Of a stretch of DNA of 64,000 bases, positions 26,000 to 38,089 are shown one piece after another. Numbering within the stretch: the stretch's first letter is position 1; every line of letters begins with the position of its first letter. The stretch lies in NCBI GenBank assembly GCA_934045075.1, contig OW203727.1, forward strand, positions 12,873,501 to 12,937,500, in the 5' to 3' direction. Both the position numbers and the translations under genes were made by a program. The DNA comes from Yponomeuta sedellus (lineage: Eukaryota; Arthropoda; Insecta; Lepidoptera; Yponomeutidae). The notes under the pieces are model-generated. The model saw nothing but the letters and a program-made list of their open reading frames with translations, ran no database searches and was not told the DNA's origin.

Positions 26000-28714
26000 A
26001 CGGCATCAAGATGTCTGCGAAACAACATGTTGCAATTTCAATTTAACTCCACAAAAACGTCGCGATAACAGACGAGTGACAGGACTACAAATATTAATTA
26101 ACTACTAACTTGAGTAAACACCTCGGTAGGTAAGTGCATATTTATCCCACTAATACTGTAAATATGAAGTTTGGATAGCTATTCAATCACCCATGTCTTG
26201 ATTCATTAAACATCGGTAATACCTGTTTTTACTAGAACCACTCGCATATTAAATTGTTTTTTATTTATGAAACTTAAGACCTCATCAGGTGACCTGAGGA
26301 ATGAAATAAATAGGTAAGTAAAACTTCACATTGAAAAACCACTTTGGAAAGGTGAAACTCTAATACAAAGACAATAAACTAACTTAGTATCACACCAAAC
26401 TTTAACTGAACGGTCTTTGTTAAGAGTGGCTTCGGCTAGCGAACTAGAAATTTGCACCCAGACTTTCGCGATCCGAAAAGCAGTTCTCAGAACAGACGTC
26501 TAAAAATACCTTCGAGCTTCGCTTGGGGTCCGATGAATAAGGTGGTTCACCCGATTGTGGGACGCGCGAAGGATTTGTGGTCACTGTTGGTAGTCAATTG
26601 AACACAGGACTAACACGCGTGCTTTGCGATCGGCGCAGGCTGTGTATGCGAGCATGCGTCCACCGCGGCGTCGCTCGGTTATCTGAGTCTGCGCCTCATG
26701 CGCCCAAGTTCGAAACAGTGCCGCTGACCCTGCGGATACAGGAAGCCTTCGTGGATATGGCATCACCTTGACTCATGTTTTTTAGGGATCCGTATTCGAT
26801 GGGTGCCAATCGGAACCCTATATTACGAGGTCTGTCATGTCTGACCTATAAAGAGCTTATAATGGTGCAAACATCTTTACACCATTCTTTATATTTCTTT
26901 TTCTATCTATCATTTTCAAATATTTAAATTATGTCACACATTTCAAAATTTCCCTCATTTTCATTATTACAACTTTACCCATCGACTAGATCTGACTATT
27001 TTACCTGCTTATCCGTTTTTATCCTGTTTTTCTGTTTTATTATAGAATAATACTACCTATCTACAAACAAAGCAACAATTGAAGTCGTTCCAGTTTTTGT
27101 TATTAATATAAAACATTAAAGAAATTAAGGAAGGCTCCCGTCAAATGGTTTTGCACTAAATGAAAAAAATATATCATAAGCAAGATATAAGAAACATATA
27201 GTTTAATTATATATATAAGAAACATATAGATATAAGAAACATATAGTTTTATCCCCCTAAATACCTTCGTCTGGACTTAGCGTCTGGACTTCAGACATTA
27301 AGTATGCAGGGTGTAACAAAATCTCCATATAAATCCGATAATTTACTACAGGGAATCTTTGAAGTCGCAAAAATATGTGCTGTTACCTAAACTTACAACC
27401 TGCGGCATTAAAATGTATGGTGGATGTACGGAACCATAAGCGCACTTGGCCCGTTATCGATTACCTACTTCTAAGAGCGATCTTCAAGTTTGTTTATTGC
27501 CCATGTCGTACAAAGTAGTTAACGTAAATTGTAAGGTAAATAATCGTCTTATTTATAAAAACCATAATTCCTTAAAACACCCATAAACGCCGTAGACACA
27601 CGTACCTAGATACTGGGTGTCTGGAACACTGAAAGTTTCTTATTAAAAACCGACATGGCTGATAAGTAGATATTTCAGAGATACTGAAACTAAGTGTAGG
27701 TATAAAACGCACTAAACACATAGGTAAAACGAAGCTAGATGTACAATTGTACACTCTCAAGAGATTTTACGTTGTAGACAAATAAAATTTACTTACTCTT
27801 TCAAATTATTAAATTAAAATTACTACTTTCAAAGGATCTAATCAATCTAAAGTTTGTTTCGGGAGCGACCACACCTCCTCTAATATTTTCCGGGTTTCCT
27901 AATCCACTTTCTAGTTCTTGGTTTATTAAATATCTGCAGAGGTGAACTTTGACTTCTCTGATGGAGATAGTACCTTTACAGTTATTTGCACTTCACACAG
28001 CTTGCCTTACATCCTGAGTTTCAAAACTTTAGTAGTGCATTTGCAACTGCACATTGCAACTACATAAATGTAGTTATGTACATTGCAAATGTGCAGCTGA
28101 GAACAAAACACCCACGCTACTGCCCCTGCCGGTTTACAATTTCTCGTTATACTAGATCTTGCGTATGGAGATAATACTCACTGCCTATTTATATATTATG
28201 TAGTCAAAGGTGGCACTAAGTACTGCCCTTGCCGGTTTAGGATACTTAGGAACCTCTTTACCATTATTATTCTTCTTTGAGAAGTGGCCATATATTTTTT
28301 TAAAAGTACAAATAATTTAATCTAAAACACAGACTACAATACTTTTTGAAAGATGATACTATAAAACGTCAAACCAATGCAAAAGACAGTGCAAAAAATA
28401 CAAAATGTAATAAGGGAAAATAAATCACGAATGTACATAATGTAGGCAATAATAAATAAAATAAAAAATGTAAAATATAACCGGCCACAACGAGAGTATG
28501 TACCTACTTACTTTTAATTACTTACCCAGAAACCCGCAAAACGAATGGAAGTAGGACATGTAAACTTAACCTCAAAGCAGCGCCGCTCTACCACGGCTGA
28601 ACTAAACGATAAAGTAAGAAAGTGGGCGAGCAAAGATAAGGAATAGAAACGTAACACAAGTTAAGCACAAGTGGCGAGGATTTAATTTCTTAGAAAAGTA
28701 ATCGTGTTACGGCA
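26000..28714. other. Spacer between divergent genes, no gene recognised
   Basis: This lies between the minus-strand 161-aa protein gene and the plus-strand cysteine-rich gene, so both promoters should be here. A GC-rich patch at about 26550-26770 is open on both strands but has no recognised domain. At 27184-27247 a 17-mer containing ataagaaacatatag is repeated three times. An imperfect palindrome lies at about 28040-28095. Confidence 0.45.
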
Positions 28715-29644
28715 ATGTCCACAATGCCCCCAACTTGCTTAGTGCTTATCGACCGAAGGAATATAAAGAAAATCATTAGACCCGAAACTGCTTTCGATAC
28801 AGTAGCTATAAATGATATAGTATCAAAAATACAAAAACAGGAACAATGTTGTGATGACAGAATTCGGCAAGTGCAGAGTGAAACCACATTATCGTTACAA
28901 AATATTGATTCTGATAGCGGTTATTGTATAAATTGTAGTAATATTAGCATTAAACCGAGTCAAAAGAAAGCAAAAGATGACATCGATTTAAAACATATCC
29001 ATCATACTCAGAAAAGAACTACATTAGAAGATGGCAAGAAAAGAAAGGGATGGTATAAAAAATGCGTCAGAAGAGAAAAACACAAAAATCCAAAATTAGC
29101 CATACAGTGCTTGCGCTTAACATCGAAATGTGACTTATGTAAACAAACCCAAGTACTAGGTCAAGTAAATAAATACTGTCCTAAAGAATTGGAAGTAAAA
29201 GAAAACAACAAAGCCTTGAAACCACATCGGCCAAATGTTGTACGGAGAATCCTTCGTGTTAACGAGAAACCTTCAAAACAATTGAAACGTTGCTTGTGTC
29301 CGAAAGGAGTCGAAGAAACTGGATTTGTAACTGATTTACCACTGCCACCATGTGACGAGATGGCGACAAAGACGCCGATAATGAAGACGAAAGTAAAGCA
29401 AGCGCGGGCGGCTTACGGTACTGGATCCCGATCTTATGCCATCGCCCTAAACGGTCCAGACCCCTGCTGCTTCTGCCAGCCATGGCCTTATTCATTCAAC
29501 ACCTATCCGCGGTTGAGTCTCTGTCAATGCTTGATGCTCCCACTGTTTCTTTTGTCAGCTTTTATTTGCTGGACGCCTATATTTATATTATCATGTTTAT
29601 GCTTATCACTCTACTGCTGTTGCTGCTGCTCAAATTGTTGTTAG
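28715..29644 (+). CDS. Uncharacterised basic, cysteine-rich protein with hydrophobic C-terminus, 309 aa
   Basis: This single-exon ORF starts at an ATG after ttacggca and ends with TAG at 29642. The first 240 residues are rich in Lys and Arg with scattered C-x2-C pairs (YCINCSNIS, CDLCKQT, KRCLCPKG). A short proline, glycine and aromatic segment follows (GPDPCCFCQPWPYSFNTYP). The last 45 residues are hydrophobic with clustered cysteines and finish YCCCCCSNCC. No known family was recognised. The C-terminus could be one or two membrane spans or a palmitoylated anchor. A larger protein with a similar plan lies at 35241-37812. Codon use is AT-rich, like its surroundings. Confidence 0.68.
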   Translation: MSTMPPTCLVLIDRRNIKKIIRPETAFDTVAINDIVSKIQKQEQCCDDRIRQVQSETTLSLQNIDSDSGYCINCSNISIKPSQKKAKDDIDLKHIHHTQKRTTLEDGKKRKGWYKKCVRREKHKNPKLAIQCLRLTSKCDLCKQTQVLGQVNKYCPKELEVKENNKALKPHRPNVVRRILRVNEKPSKQLKRCLCPKGVEETGFVTDLPLPPCDEMATKTPIMKTKVKQARAAYGTGSRSYAIALNGPDPCCFCQPWPYSFNTYPRLSLCQCLMLPLFLLSAFICWTPIFILSCLCLSLYCCCCCSNCC

Positions 29645-29993
29645 TTCATTACACGCTTAGTGCGAACGTATGTACTTACCTTCATTGAAGGTTATTTTAT
29701 TTTACAAGAGAACGAAGAGGTGATTGAGTTAAGCTCGAATAGAGAACTTCAGTCTTGAACATCTGCTATAATGTATCGGTAACTACTTCCTTATGTGCTA
29801 TCATTGAATTTTAAGAATTCAATGGTACCTACTATGATAACCACAGAACATAAAAAAGAGTAGAAGTTTTAAGTGGGCGGTGCTCGTGTGCCTCTCATTA
29901 GCAATGTATTGCCTATGCGTAGTCTCTGAGTGCTTTTTGCCCCAGTTGTAGTTTGTTTCCAGTAAAGAAAACAATCGTAAAAACTCTACTAAA

Positions 29994-30077
29994 ATGCCTT
30001 CTTGTGCTGTGTTCGAATGTAAAAATAAGAGTTGGGGACTAAAATTTACCAATCATGCCGAAAAAGTTAATAATGGT
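29994..30077 (+). pseudogene. Possible THAP first exon, isolated
   Basis: An ATG opens MPSCAVFECKNKSWGLKF, which matches the M-P-x-C-x-x-x-x-C start of THAP zinc fingers. The rest of the motif (the Trp helix and the C-x2-H) was not found nearby. It runs into VNNG at a possible GTAAAG donor. It could be a transposon fragment or an orphan exon. Confidence 0.4.
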
Positions 30078-30593
30078 AAAGAGGTGTTTATTTATGTTGT
30101 TTATGTCATTTTAGGTTCATAACTAAATGGTTCATATTTAACTGGAACTTTTAGGATATAGAGCTTTTTGGCATTGTCTTTATTTACCAACGGCAATTTG
30201 GCATTCATAGTGTGCGTTTGGTATTGTGCGAGTTTGGTCACACTGGTTTTCATACTAATGGGTCATGTCAGTGCTACTCCTACTCTTTTTTATGTTCAGT
30301 GATGATAACAAAAAAAATAAAGTGAACAAATCTCTAAGAAGGCACTCGCTGAAGTTGATTAATGTTTGACTACATTTCTTGCCGAATTCCACATTTTTTG
30401 TATTTATATCGATTTTTTTGTAATTAGAGCTCGCTTAGTTTTTTAACCGACAACTTTTTAAAACCGAGTTTACAATCATTTTATAAGTGCAAATCATATA
30501 TGTATACTGGTACACATATCAGTTTAAAAGGTCTAGTTTATTACTAAATTTTAATAATAATAATAACTAATGTATTAATTATTATTTAGAGAA

Positions 30594-30627
30594 ACGACCG
30601 CTGTTACTGACTAGTAACAGCGGTCGT
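30594..30627. repeat. Perfect palindrome, 15-bp arms, 4-nt loop
   Basis: Arm 30594-30608 (acgaccgctgttact) pairs with 30613-30627. Confidence 0.95.
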
Positions 30628-31139
30628 GACTATTCACGTGGAATTCGAAAAGGTCACCTTCTGAATTAATATTTCTTGTTATGTATGTTACTTAATTTAA
30701 TTGAAAATGGTTCGGCTGGTTTTGTATTGTAAGGTGTAGGTGAGATCGAATTCATCTTATAGTGCCTCTCCGTCTAGCGAAGGTTGGCTCTCAGTTCTTC
30801 ATGTTATTATTATTTATCTCTGTCTCGCGAGGTGCTAGAGGTCGGTCGGCAGCACTTGCCATTCCGGTCCACTTCCATAGGATTCTCAACCAGGATTTCT
30901 CTCTCCGTATTGAGCTATTTTTCCCATCATTATAAGTTCTAGTAGACAATATCTTGGGTGCCTGAAAATTATTATTATTTTTACTATATTATTTATTAAA
31001 TTTTTTTATTTCAGATACATGGCATCCATATTGTGTTAGTATGTATGTACATTGTATAATAGTAAATTCAATTTAATTAAAATTATATTTTAGTGTTAAC
31101 ATTGATCTTTGTGAGTGTTAGTAAAGGTATACATTTTGC

Positions 31140-32115
31140 AAAATAAATCATTCTTCGTGCCGCCCAATCCCATGGGAGACAAAGCAGCACTGACACTGAG
31201 TTATATAGGGACAGTCTAACCTATCTGCTATCATGCCTAGAACGCTGTTGGGGCTGCCACGAACCCGGCGCACTAGGGACGCACATCTTTTACGCATAGT
31301 GGTGTAAAAACAATCCAGCCTTGCTTCTGTGAACATCCCTGAAGCGCTGCAGAAGCGCGACAGCCCCATCAACGCTCTAAAAGCATTGTTGTACTGGACG
31401 CGGAGGGCGTTGTAGGACTTTTGAGTATATATAGCCCACAGGGCGCACGTATAGAAAGTGGTGCAGTACGCTCTGAAGAGCGTGATCTTAACGTGCCTGG
31501 AACAACGGGTTCTTCAACGCGCAAACCTGCGGGCTATCATGTTCGCTCTCATCGACAACGCCCTCCGTTCCCTTTCGATGTCGTCATTGTCACATTGGTC
31601 AGATGTTAGGAGATGGCCAAGATATTTAAATTTGCATAGGCATACCATTAAGTCTGATTGGCGGTAAATCGACTGTGTCCTTTCCCCCGACCCCAAAGAC
31701 TTTGCTTTTTTTGACATTATACAGCAGTCCATGCCGTTTTGCATATGCTTCACAGACCGCTACGAGCTGTCTGAGGCCACAAATCGACGCACTCAGCAAC
31801 ACCATATCATCGGCGTAGTTTATGGTAATTGAAATATAAATTGAAAAGTGTTGGCGAGGACAACCCCCCCCTGTCTTACGCCACACTCCAAACTGTACGA
31901 CTGCGACAGCTTCCAAGCCCATCTCACGCTGTTCATCTGGCCTCCGTACCAATATTTACAGATATTAATGAGTTCCGATGGAAGTTGGACATCTTCAAGT
32001 TTTTCCACTTCTATTATGCTCCTAGTTTGCCTACTTTCTTCTTCGGATGGTATCCCAAAGCTCGCGCTTCTTGCTAATTTAATACGTCGTAGAACCTCCT
32101 CGATGGTAACATTTT
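31140..32115 (-). pseudogene. Non-LTR retrotransposon reverse transcriptase remnant
   Basis: On the minus strand the order is ECGVRQGG (fingers/palm), then a deletion, then INYADDMVLLSASICGLRQL with the catalytic YADD (about 31815). Next come KYLGHLL and the downstream GLSRFCSASGMFTEAR and MRKRCASLVRRVRGS blocks. The pieces are spread over frames 31148-31372, 31514-31753 and 31626-32008. The piece between GVRQGG and YADD, normally about 40 residues, is nearly missing. The endonuclease was not found, so this is a 5'-truncated, decayed copy. Confidence 0.85.
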
Positions 32116-32142
32116 GGGTTTAGCTAATTTTAAGCATGAGCA

Positions 32143-32345
32143 TTTAGAATATACCTCGGGCTCTAGAGTAGGCTTCGGTTTTCACCTGAAGCACACGAGT
32201 GTAATACTACTTACTGTCCTGTATAAAACTTTTCTTCACTATTTTGAAAAGTTATGTAATTATTCGTTCATATTAGTTCCGATATTTCTATTACACGAAT
32301 ACTTATATCCGATTCTATCCGATAGTAGCCGAGGTATATTCTAAA
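32143..32345. mobile_element. Small inverted-repeat element (MITE), family D
   Basis: The ends tttagaatatacctcgg (32143-32159) and its exact complement (32329-32345) bound about 200 bp with no coding capacity. No target duplication is obvious. Another copy of the same sequence is the target of two transposon insertions at 53.8-58.3 kb. Confidence 0.8.
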
Positions 32346-32790
32346 AGCTAAAAGACATGTTTTTGTTTCTTGCCTGGGTAACTGCTCACACGCGTAACTC
32401 GTTTTGTAGCGATATACCTAGGAGCTCGTCGGATTTTGACATTTAAAATGCGCGTCTAGCGTCATCAATCATCATACTATCCAGGCTGAGATCGTCTTTC
32501 GCATCCGTATAAAAGAAGAGAAGAGAGATCGATTTACAAATATCCAAACTAAACACTTCGCTACGAAGGTTGCAAAATTTATCGGCCAAGTGCGATTTGG
32601 ATTCGCGCACCCTGGGTTGCGTACCTACTACCAAAATTATAATATTACATTCTTATTATATTATTTAGCTAGCAAAGTGCTTTTTTTATTCAATTGCCCT
32701 AGCGGGAGGCCGAGTTACACTTTATTATTCGTTATTATAATATAGGGACTGCTCTATAATACCACATTAAACTAAGATTGATTCTTTTGT
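32346..32790. other. Spacer, no gene recognised
   Basis: This is AT-rich sequence with no domain. Confidence 0.5.
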
Positions 32791-32804
32791 ATGGTTCAAG
32801 GTTT

Positions 32805-33072
32805 GGGTTAAAGCGGTGGTAGCGGAGCGGTGTAGAACCCCGGCTTCTCGATCGAGAGGTCGTAGGTTCGAACCCGGCATGTACCAATGACTTTGTTTTC
32901 TAAGTTATGTACATTTGTGAAATTATAGTAGCAATACTACTCGCTGACGGTGAAGGAAAACATCGTAAGGAAACCCTAGTGTCTTGAGGTGTTAGCGTAC
33001 CTCAGCGCTTGCTACGTACAATGGACCAACTATGAGGCTAAGTGCGGAAATCTCAGGTCTAACTAACTAACT
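32805..33072 (+). mobile_element. tRNA-derived SINE, family E, intact insertion
   Basis: It is flanked by perfect 14-bp duplications, atggttcaaggttt, at 32791-32804 and 33073-33086. The head is tRNA-like: an A-box-like tggtagcggagcgg and the B box ggttcgaaccc. The body ends in a (TAAC)n-type tail, ctaactaactaact. Internal sequence includes aaggaaaacatcgtaaggaa, frequent in insect SINEs. It shares only the B box with family B. Confidence 0.93.
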
Positions 33073-33114
33073 ATGGTTCAAGGTTTCTACAAAATAGCAT
33101 CATCAAATTATCAT

Positions 33115-33440
33115 CATCAACCCATTATGTCCCCACTGAGGCGCACGGGTCTCCTCCCTGAGGAAGGTATAGGCCATACTCCACGGGGGCCAAGTCCGGA
33201 TTGGTGGAGAATCGCAAAACTAGTGGCTGGTCTTACTGTCAGAAGTTTTCAAGCCGCCCTAAGGTCTCTGACTTGGCTTAACGACTGCCATCTATCGACG
33301 GCAACCGACACCACCTGCTTAACGTGCGTGCGAAGCACGGAACCGCTCGGAAAAGTGCACCTAGCGTTAGTCATAGACGGTTTACCCATCCATGCACGCG
33401 CCCTATGTTGCTTAACCTTCGTGATCGTTTAAGATCACTC
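33115..33440 (+). repeat. Dispersed repeat family A, diverged near full-length copy
   Basis: It starts aacccattatgtccccactg and ends around cttaaccttcgtgatcg. It is more diverged than the copies at 11720 and 18427. Confidence 0.82.
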
Positions 33441-34034
33441 AGGCAGCCGGGGCTACCAGCGGTTCTAACCCTAAAAACTTTAAAAAGCCCCTTTGTTTTC
33501 TATTGCCCCTTAATTTTTTTACTGGTCATCTACGGTTTCAGAGATAAATCTGAAACAGGTAGACTATACAATTTGGTTATCGCGTCTCGTTTGCACCCTT
33601 TAGGTAGGTACCGAATCCTAAATCATAAAACTAGCGCGGAGCAGGAAAACTATATACCTAATACGGAAATATACAACTCCGCGGAGTCGGCTGCCGTACC
33701 TAGGTTAAAACTCCGGCTCGTTCGACCATTCTGGAATGTGTCTGGAATGAAAGTAGGTATGTGCTTTGAGCGTAGAGGGAGTAAACTATCTATCTACGGC
33801 TTTGAGATATAGCCACAGAACATAAGATATAGCAGCTCTGTGTGTGATATAGCTTTTTGTTCTGTGTAGCTTTAATATTTTTTAGTTAGACCTACCTATT
33901 TAGACTTCCTGTATTATATTTTAATTATACATTTATCTTCCGTGGCAATTTTTATACGAAATATTTAAGTACCCTAACAGCTTAGGTTAAGCCGGTCAAT
34001 ACACACCGGTAAGTGGAGAAACAGTTTTAAAAAA
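33441..34034. other. Spacer, no gene recognised
   Basis: A minor hairpin pairs gtttcaga with tctgaaac near 33535-33556. No recognised domain was seen. Confidence 0.45.
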
Positions 34035-35240
34035 TAATTTATAGAGCTCTGATAGAAACAGATTTGAACTTACAAAAATATTCAGTTCAGAAAATAAAAC
34101 ATGTCCTGATCTTAGAAAGAGACACGTTACAACAAGAAGCCCTGATGGAAGTCACAGATTGCACGATTCAAAAACTTTCTTTATTAAGAAGCCAGAAAAT
34201 GTGACACTTATTACAAGAATCAAGCAATCCAATACTTTAAAACGTTGCAGTTTCCAAAATAAAAAAAACATTCATAAGTAAAGGGGAATTAAAAGCGCAC
34301 TAGAATATCACGAAGTCCCGTTATACATTACAGTGTAGAAAATGAAATTAAAACACTTAACATAAGCAATACAAGACTAAAACTATGTAGAAGTCCTGAT
34401 AAACGAAGTAGATTAAGTACATGCAGATACAAGCGAAAAAACACAGAACAGAAGAGTACACAAAACAGAAGTAAGAAACGAAGCTTTAGAAAATAACCCA
34501 AGTAACTGTGAAAAATATGTAATTTTTCCGGCTAGCCATTGCAGTGGATAGATAATTTTAATAAAAATAACAGAAAAGCAAATGAGAAAATGATGCCACA
34601 TTTATTCACTAAACATAGCACAAAAAATATTGTTAGAGATCAATCTGCAAGTAGAAACTTATTAGCAAGTAATCCTGGATATATTAATAAAAAACCAAGA
34701 TTGGTTCCCGTAAAAGCCTCCAGTAAAATTAAATTTAAAATTATGTATGTAAATATACCTTCTTACAATTTTAAACAAAATCTATTCGACTACAGTCCCT
34801 CTGAGTTTATGCTTGTCTTGTAAGAGAAAAATGCCTGGTGCTAGTGAGGTAGGTACCTAGGCTTCGTTAACGACGTATGAAATTCTATGAGGTATACACG
34901 ACATTATGTCTCTAACAATGTACCTATTAATTAGGTACCTTATTATATTAACTGCTTTGTATTTGCAGGTAAATCCGTAAAGAAACATATTCATACGAAG
35001 AGAATAAGCTTTAACGTTATAAAAAAGTTATTTCGAAAAGAAAAAGTGTATTCGCCTTCTACCTTAAATCGCTGACTACTCTTATGGATATATTAACCAA
35101 AGACAAATCATCATAATGCATAAAGAGTAATCTGTCCCAACTGGCTGATAGAAATATTCCGGTACTTTTTCAACGTCAGAAAGGACCGAATAAAAGACAA
35201 AGCCAATTTAGATTTGCAGACCAGGCCCAAATAAGACACT
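34035..35240 (+). pseudogene. Decayed or multi-exon 5' part of the Lys/Cys-rich gene
   Basis: The coding strand is A-rich and encodes Lys/Arg-rich peptides in changing frames (SPDGSHRLHDSKTFF, SPDKRSRLSTCRYKRKN, SARNLLASNPGYINKKPRL), like the protein downstream. A GTAAGA donor at about 34819 and a pyrimidine-rich acceptor ending tttgcag at about 34970 could bound a 150-bp intron. Several stops and frame changes remain. It is either a true pseudogene or a gene whose 5' half is poorly assembled. Confidence 0.4.
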
Positions 35241-37812
35241 TTGGGAAAAATCCTAAAGGTGATTAACGTGTCACATTATTCAACTAAAAAAGCAATTAAC
35301 CAAAGAAGACGACAAGCCGGAGACATATATTGGATTGGTCTTAAAAGGAAAAGAAAGCCTGAATTAAGTAAATTAATGGATAAACCAAGTGATGTCTTAT
35401 GTTCTCCTTCCATCCCAGGAAATTATTACCGAATGAAAACAAGACAAAGATTGAAACTGGTTGATTTTTCAAATACTACACGACCGATCTCTAGTAATCT
35501 GATATGTTCAGTATTAAAAGGTGTTAATACTCGAGGACGACCGTCTCGAATCAACCAAACCAATTCGAACCCTGAGCGCAGAAATCCCGGCTTAAAGGTA
35601 AATTTCCCAAGACCCCGCGGTGGTGGTTGCGGTGACAGTCCGAAATATGCCTACGTTATACCAGAATATCGAAGAGAATCCAAAATTCATCTCTATCAAA
35701 ATTGGAATGCGTGTAAAAATATCAACGTAAAAAGCAGCCGTAAAGAACCAAGGCAGAAGAACAAAGAATGTGACTATAACTTAAAAAGGAGATGGTTTTA
35801 TTTCAATAATAAGAAAAAACACAACAATGTTGAGAAATATGAAGTCCATCCACAAAAGAAATCGAAATTATACCTTTATTATAAGAATAGTGCTTGGATT
35901 TCAAAACCAAAGGGTAAAGATCCGGTACGAGTTCGAATTAAGTTACAACATTCCAGTGGTATACAATATGACTCCGATACAGGTAAACCAATAAAAGTAT
36001 CCTGCTGGCTTACCTACAGAAATCCTAAATGTACAAATATTCATCATCAAAACGAAGTTTCATGCATGTGTCCCAAAAATAGTATAAGCAAGAAACCTCT
36101 CGAAAACGAAGAAATAAAATGTCGATGCTTGTGCACACGTTTGAATAAGAAACACAGAGACGCTCGAATTGCCACAAATTCGTTTGAATTTTGTAAGTGC
36201 ATCAATATTAATGACAAAAATGAACTTCATTGCATATGTATAAATATGCACGAAAAACCTAAAACTCTTTGCAAGTGCACAGAATTTGACGATAAGGATG
36301 AAGAAAAAGATTTGTTTAATAAAACGATTATTAATAGTAAATCTTGCGCGTGCTCAAATATGAATGACATAACTAAATTTCTTTGTAAGTGCTCAAATAA
36401 TAATACTAAAAATGCACCAAGTTGCCTTTGCACAGACGGCAGTGAAAAAAGTAGACGTTTAAAAGATTTTATATGGACAAAAACAATTAATAATCATAAA
36501 CCCATGTGTTTAATTATTAAGGATAATTCTAAATCGCTTTGCCAGTGCACAACAACAAATAAAAAATATATACTTTATTGCACAGTTGTTAATGAAAAAC
36601 GTAATAAAAACATATGTACAATAAAGATTAACAAAAATAAGCCTCTTGTAAATGCTTAATCACTAATAATAAAGTTAAATCTCATTGTCGGTGCGCGGTT
36701 GCAAATGAAAAACAATTATCTTTTTGTAAAAGTACAGTCGGTGAAAGAAATAAACTATTTAAGGGGATTTTTACAATAACGAACAACATAAATACACCGC
36801 GGTGTAAATGTGCAAACCTTATCAATAAAACTAAATCTCTTTGCCAGTGTACAACTGTTAAGGAAAAACAAATACCTACTTGCATGTGCAGAAACATAAA
36901 TAAAAAAAGTAAAGAAGTTATATTTACACAACTAATGAGTAAAAATAAGCCACTTTGCAAGTGCTCAAACATCAGTGATATAACTCAAAATTTTTGCAAA
37001 TGTATAAAACGAAATACACCTCTTTGTAAGTGCAGAAATGTCGATGCGTTTAAATCAAAGTGCACAAGTACGAATAAAAAAAGCGAATATTGCATGTTTA
37101 TAAAAACGATTCACAAAAACAAACCTCGTAGCAAGGATACAAATGCGAATAATAAGAACCAATCTATTTCCAAGTATACGTCTGTTAATGAAAAATCTAT
37201 ACCTCCTTGTATACGCACTACCATTAAAGAAAAAAATAAATATCCGTGTAAATGCACAAAAACAAATAATAAGAATAACGGTCTTTGCTTAAGCAAACTT
37301 ATTCCTTACGAAAATAAACTTCATTGCAAGCTCACAAATATCACTGCTAATGATAAACATTTTAAAAACTGTTCATGCACGAACGAAAGTATACATGTAA
37401 GAAATGAAGATCAGAGAAGAAAGAATTGCACAAATTATACTCGAATTTGTCGATTCTGGCAAAAAAGAGAGGTGCTACCAAAAATAAAAAAAGAAGTAAC
37501 AGAGCATGCCTAAAGCGTAAAGATCATGTGGTCAAGCAAACTTTTAAATACTTCAGAGACCTCAACTATAAAATCAATAAGTGTCAAAAACAAGAAGTCG
37601 TGCGATGTGAAAAAAGTCTCGCAGACATACGATTAGATGGTTTTTCGTGTCAGCGCCTGTACAGATGTCCTATGGGCTACTGGTGCAACTATAACTGTGT
37701 CAAAATATTTACAGGTTTTTTCTATGGATTTCTGATATTAATAGCCTTATTATTATGTTGTCCCATAATAGTATCTGTTATTTATTTATTACTTCATGTG
37801 TACTTCTTTTGA
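35241..37812 (+). CDS. Large repetitive Lys/Cys-rich protein with C-terminal membrane segment, two apparent frameshifts
   Basis: Frame 1 is open at 35241-36659, frame 2 from 36647 to 37513, and a third frame to the TGA at 37810. The first change is one missing base near 36644-36647, where NKPL is followed by CKC in the next frame. The second is at an A run near 37462-37470. After a basic N-terminal part, the protein carries many units of the type KPLCKC-x(8-10)-LCQCTT-x3-EK, in blocks of roughly 65 residues. The end reads CQRLYRCPMGYWCNYNCVKI, then a strongly hydrophobic 30-residue segment, then the stop. AATAAA is at 37885. No family was recognised. Indels at homopolymers could be assembly errors. 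The 35241 start is only the first start-like codon after a stop; the true start is unknown. Confidence 0.55.
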
Positions 37813-37905
37813 TGGTTAAATATTTATAGCTCAAATTAAACGCGTGTAACTACCTACTATTTCGATTTCATGATTATTATTACCAATAAAAACAATAATA
37901 TTTTT

Positions 37906-37966
37906 AAAAACCTATTAATTTAGAGGCCAAAAATTGTCCGTAGCACGGTTTAGTGCATTAAAAAGA
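37906..37966 (+). mobile_element. tRNA-like SINE, family B, minimal remnant
   Basis: Only the 5' aaaaacctatt...tttagaggcc and the 3' ttgtccgtagcacggtttag parts remain. The whole tRNA-like body is lost between them. Confidence 0.72.
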
Positions 37967-38089
37967 ATATAATGACATTTATTCTTATAGATTTAAATAG
38001 TTTTCGTTATATCCCTATACACCTACAATCATACAGACACCTACAATATCTAGCTATGCCACGTCCATTGGCTTTTTTTTAGCCCTTTA

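Larger units (their letters stand above)
29645..31139. other. Spacer with a THAP-like start and one hairpin
   Basis: Apart from the THAP-like exon at 29994 and the palindrome at 30594, nothing coding was identified. A GC-richer patch at 30720-30920 has no recognised domain. Confidence 0.45.

Noticed and set aside
26577..26771. GC-rich overlapping ORFs on both strands
   Set aside because: No domain, no convincing splice signals and no shared frame with neighbours.
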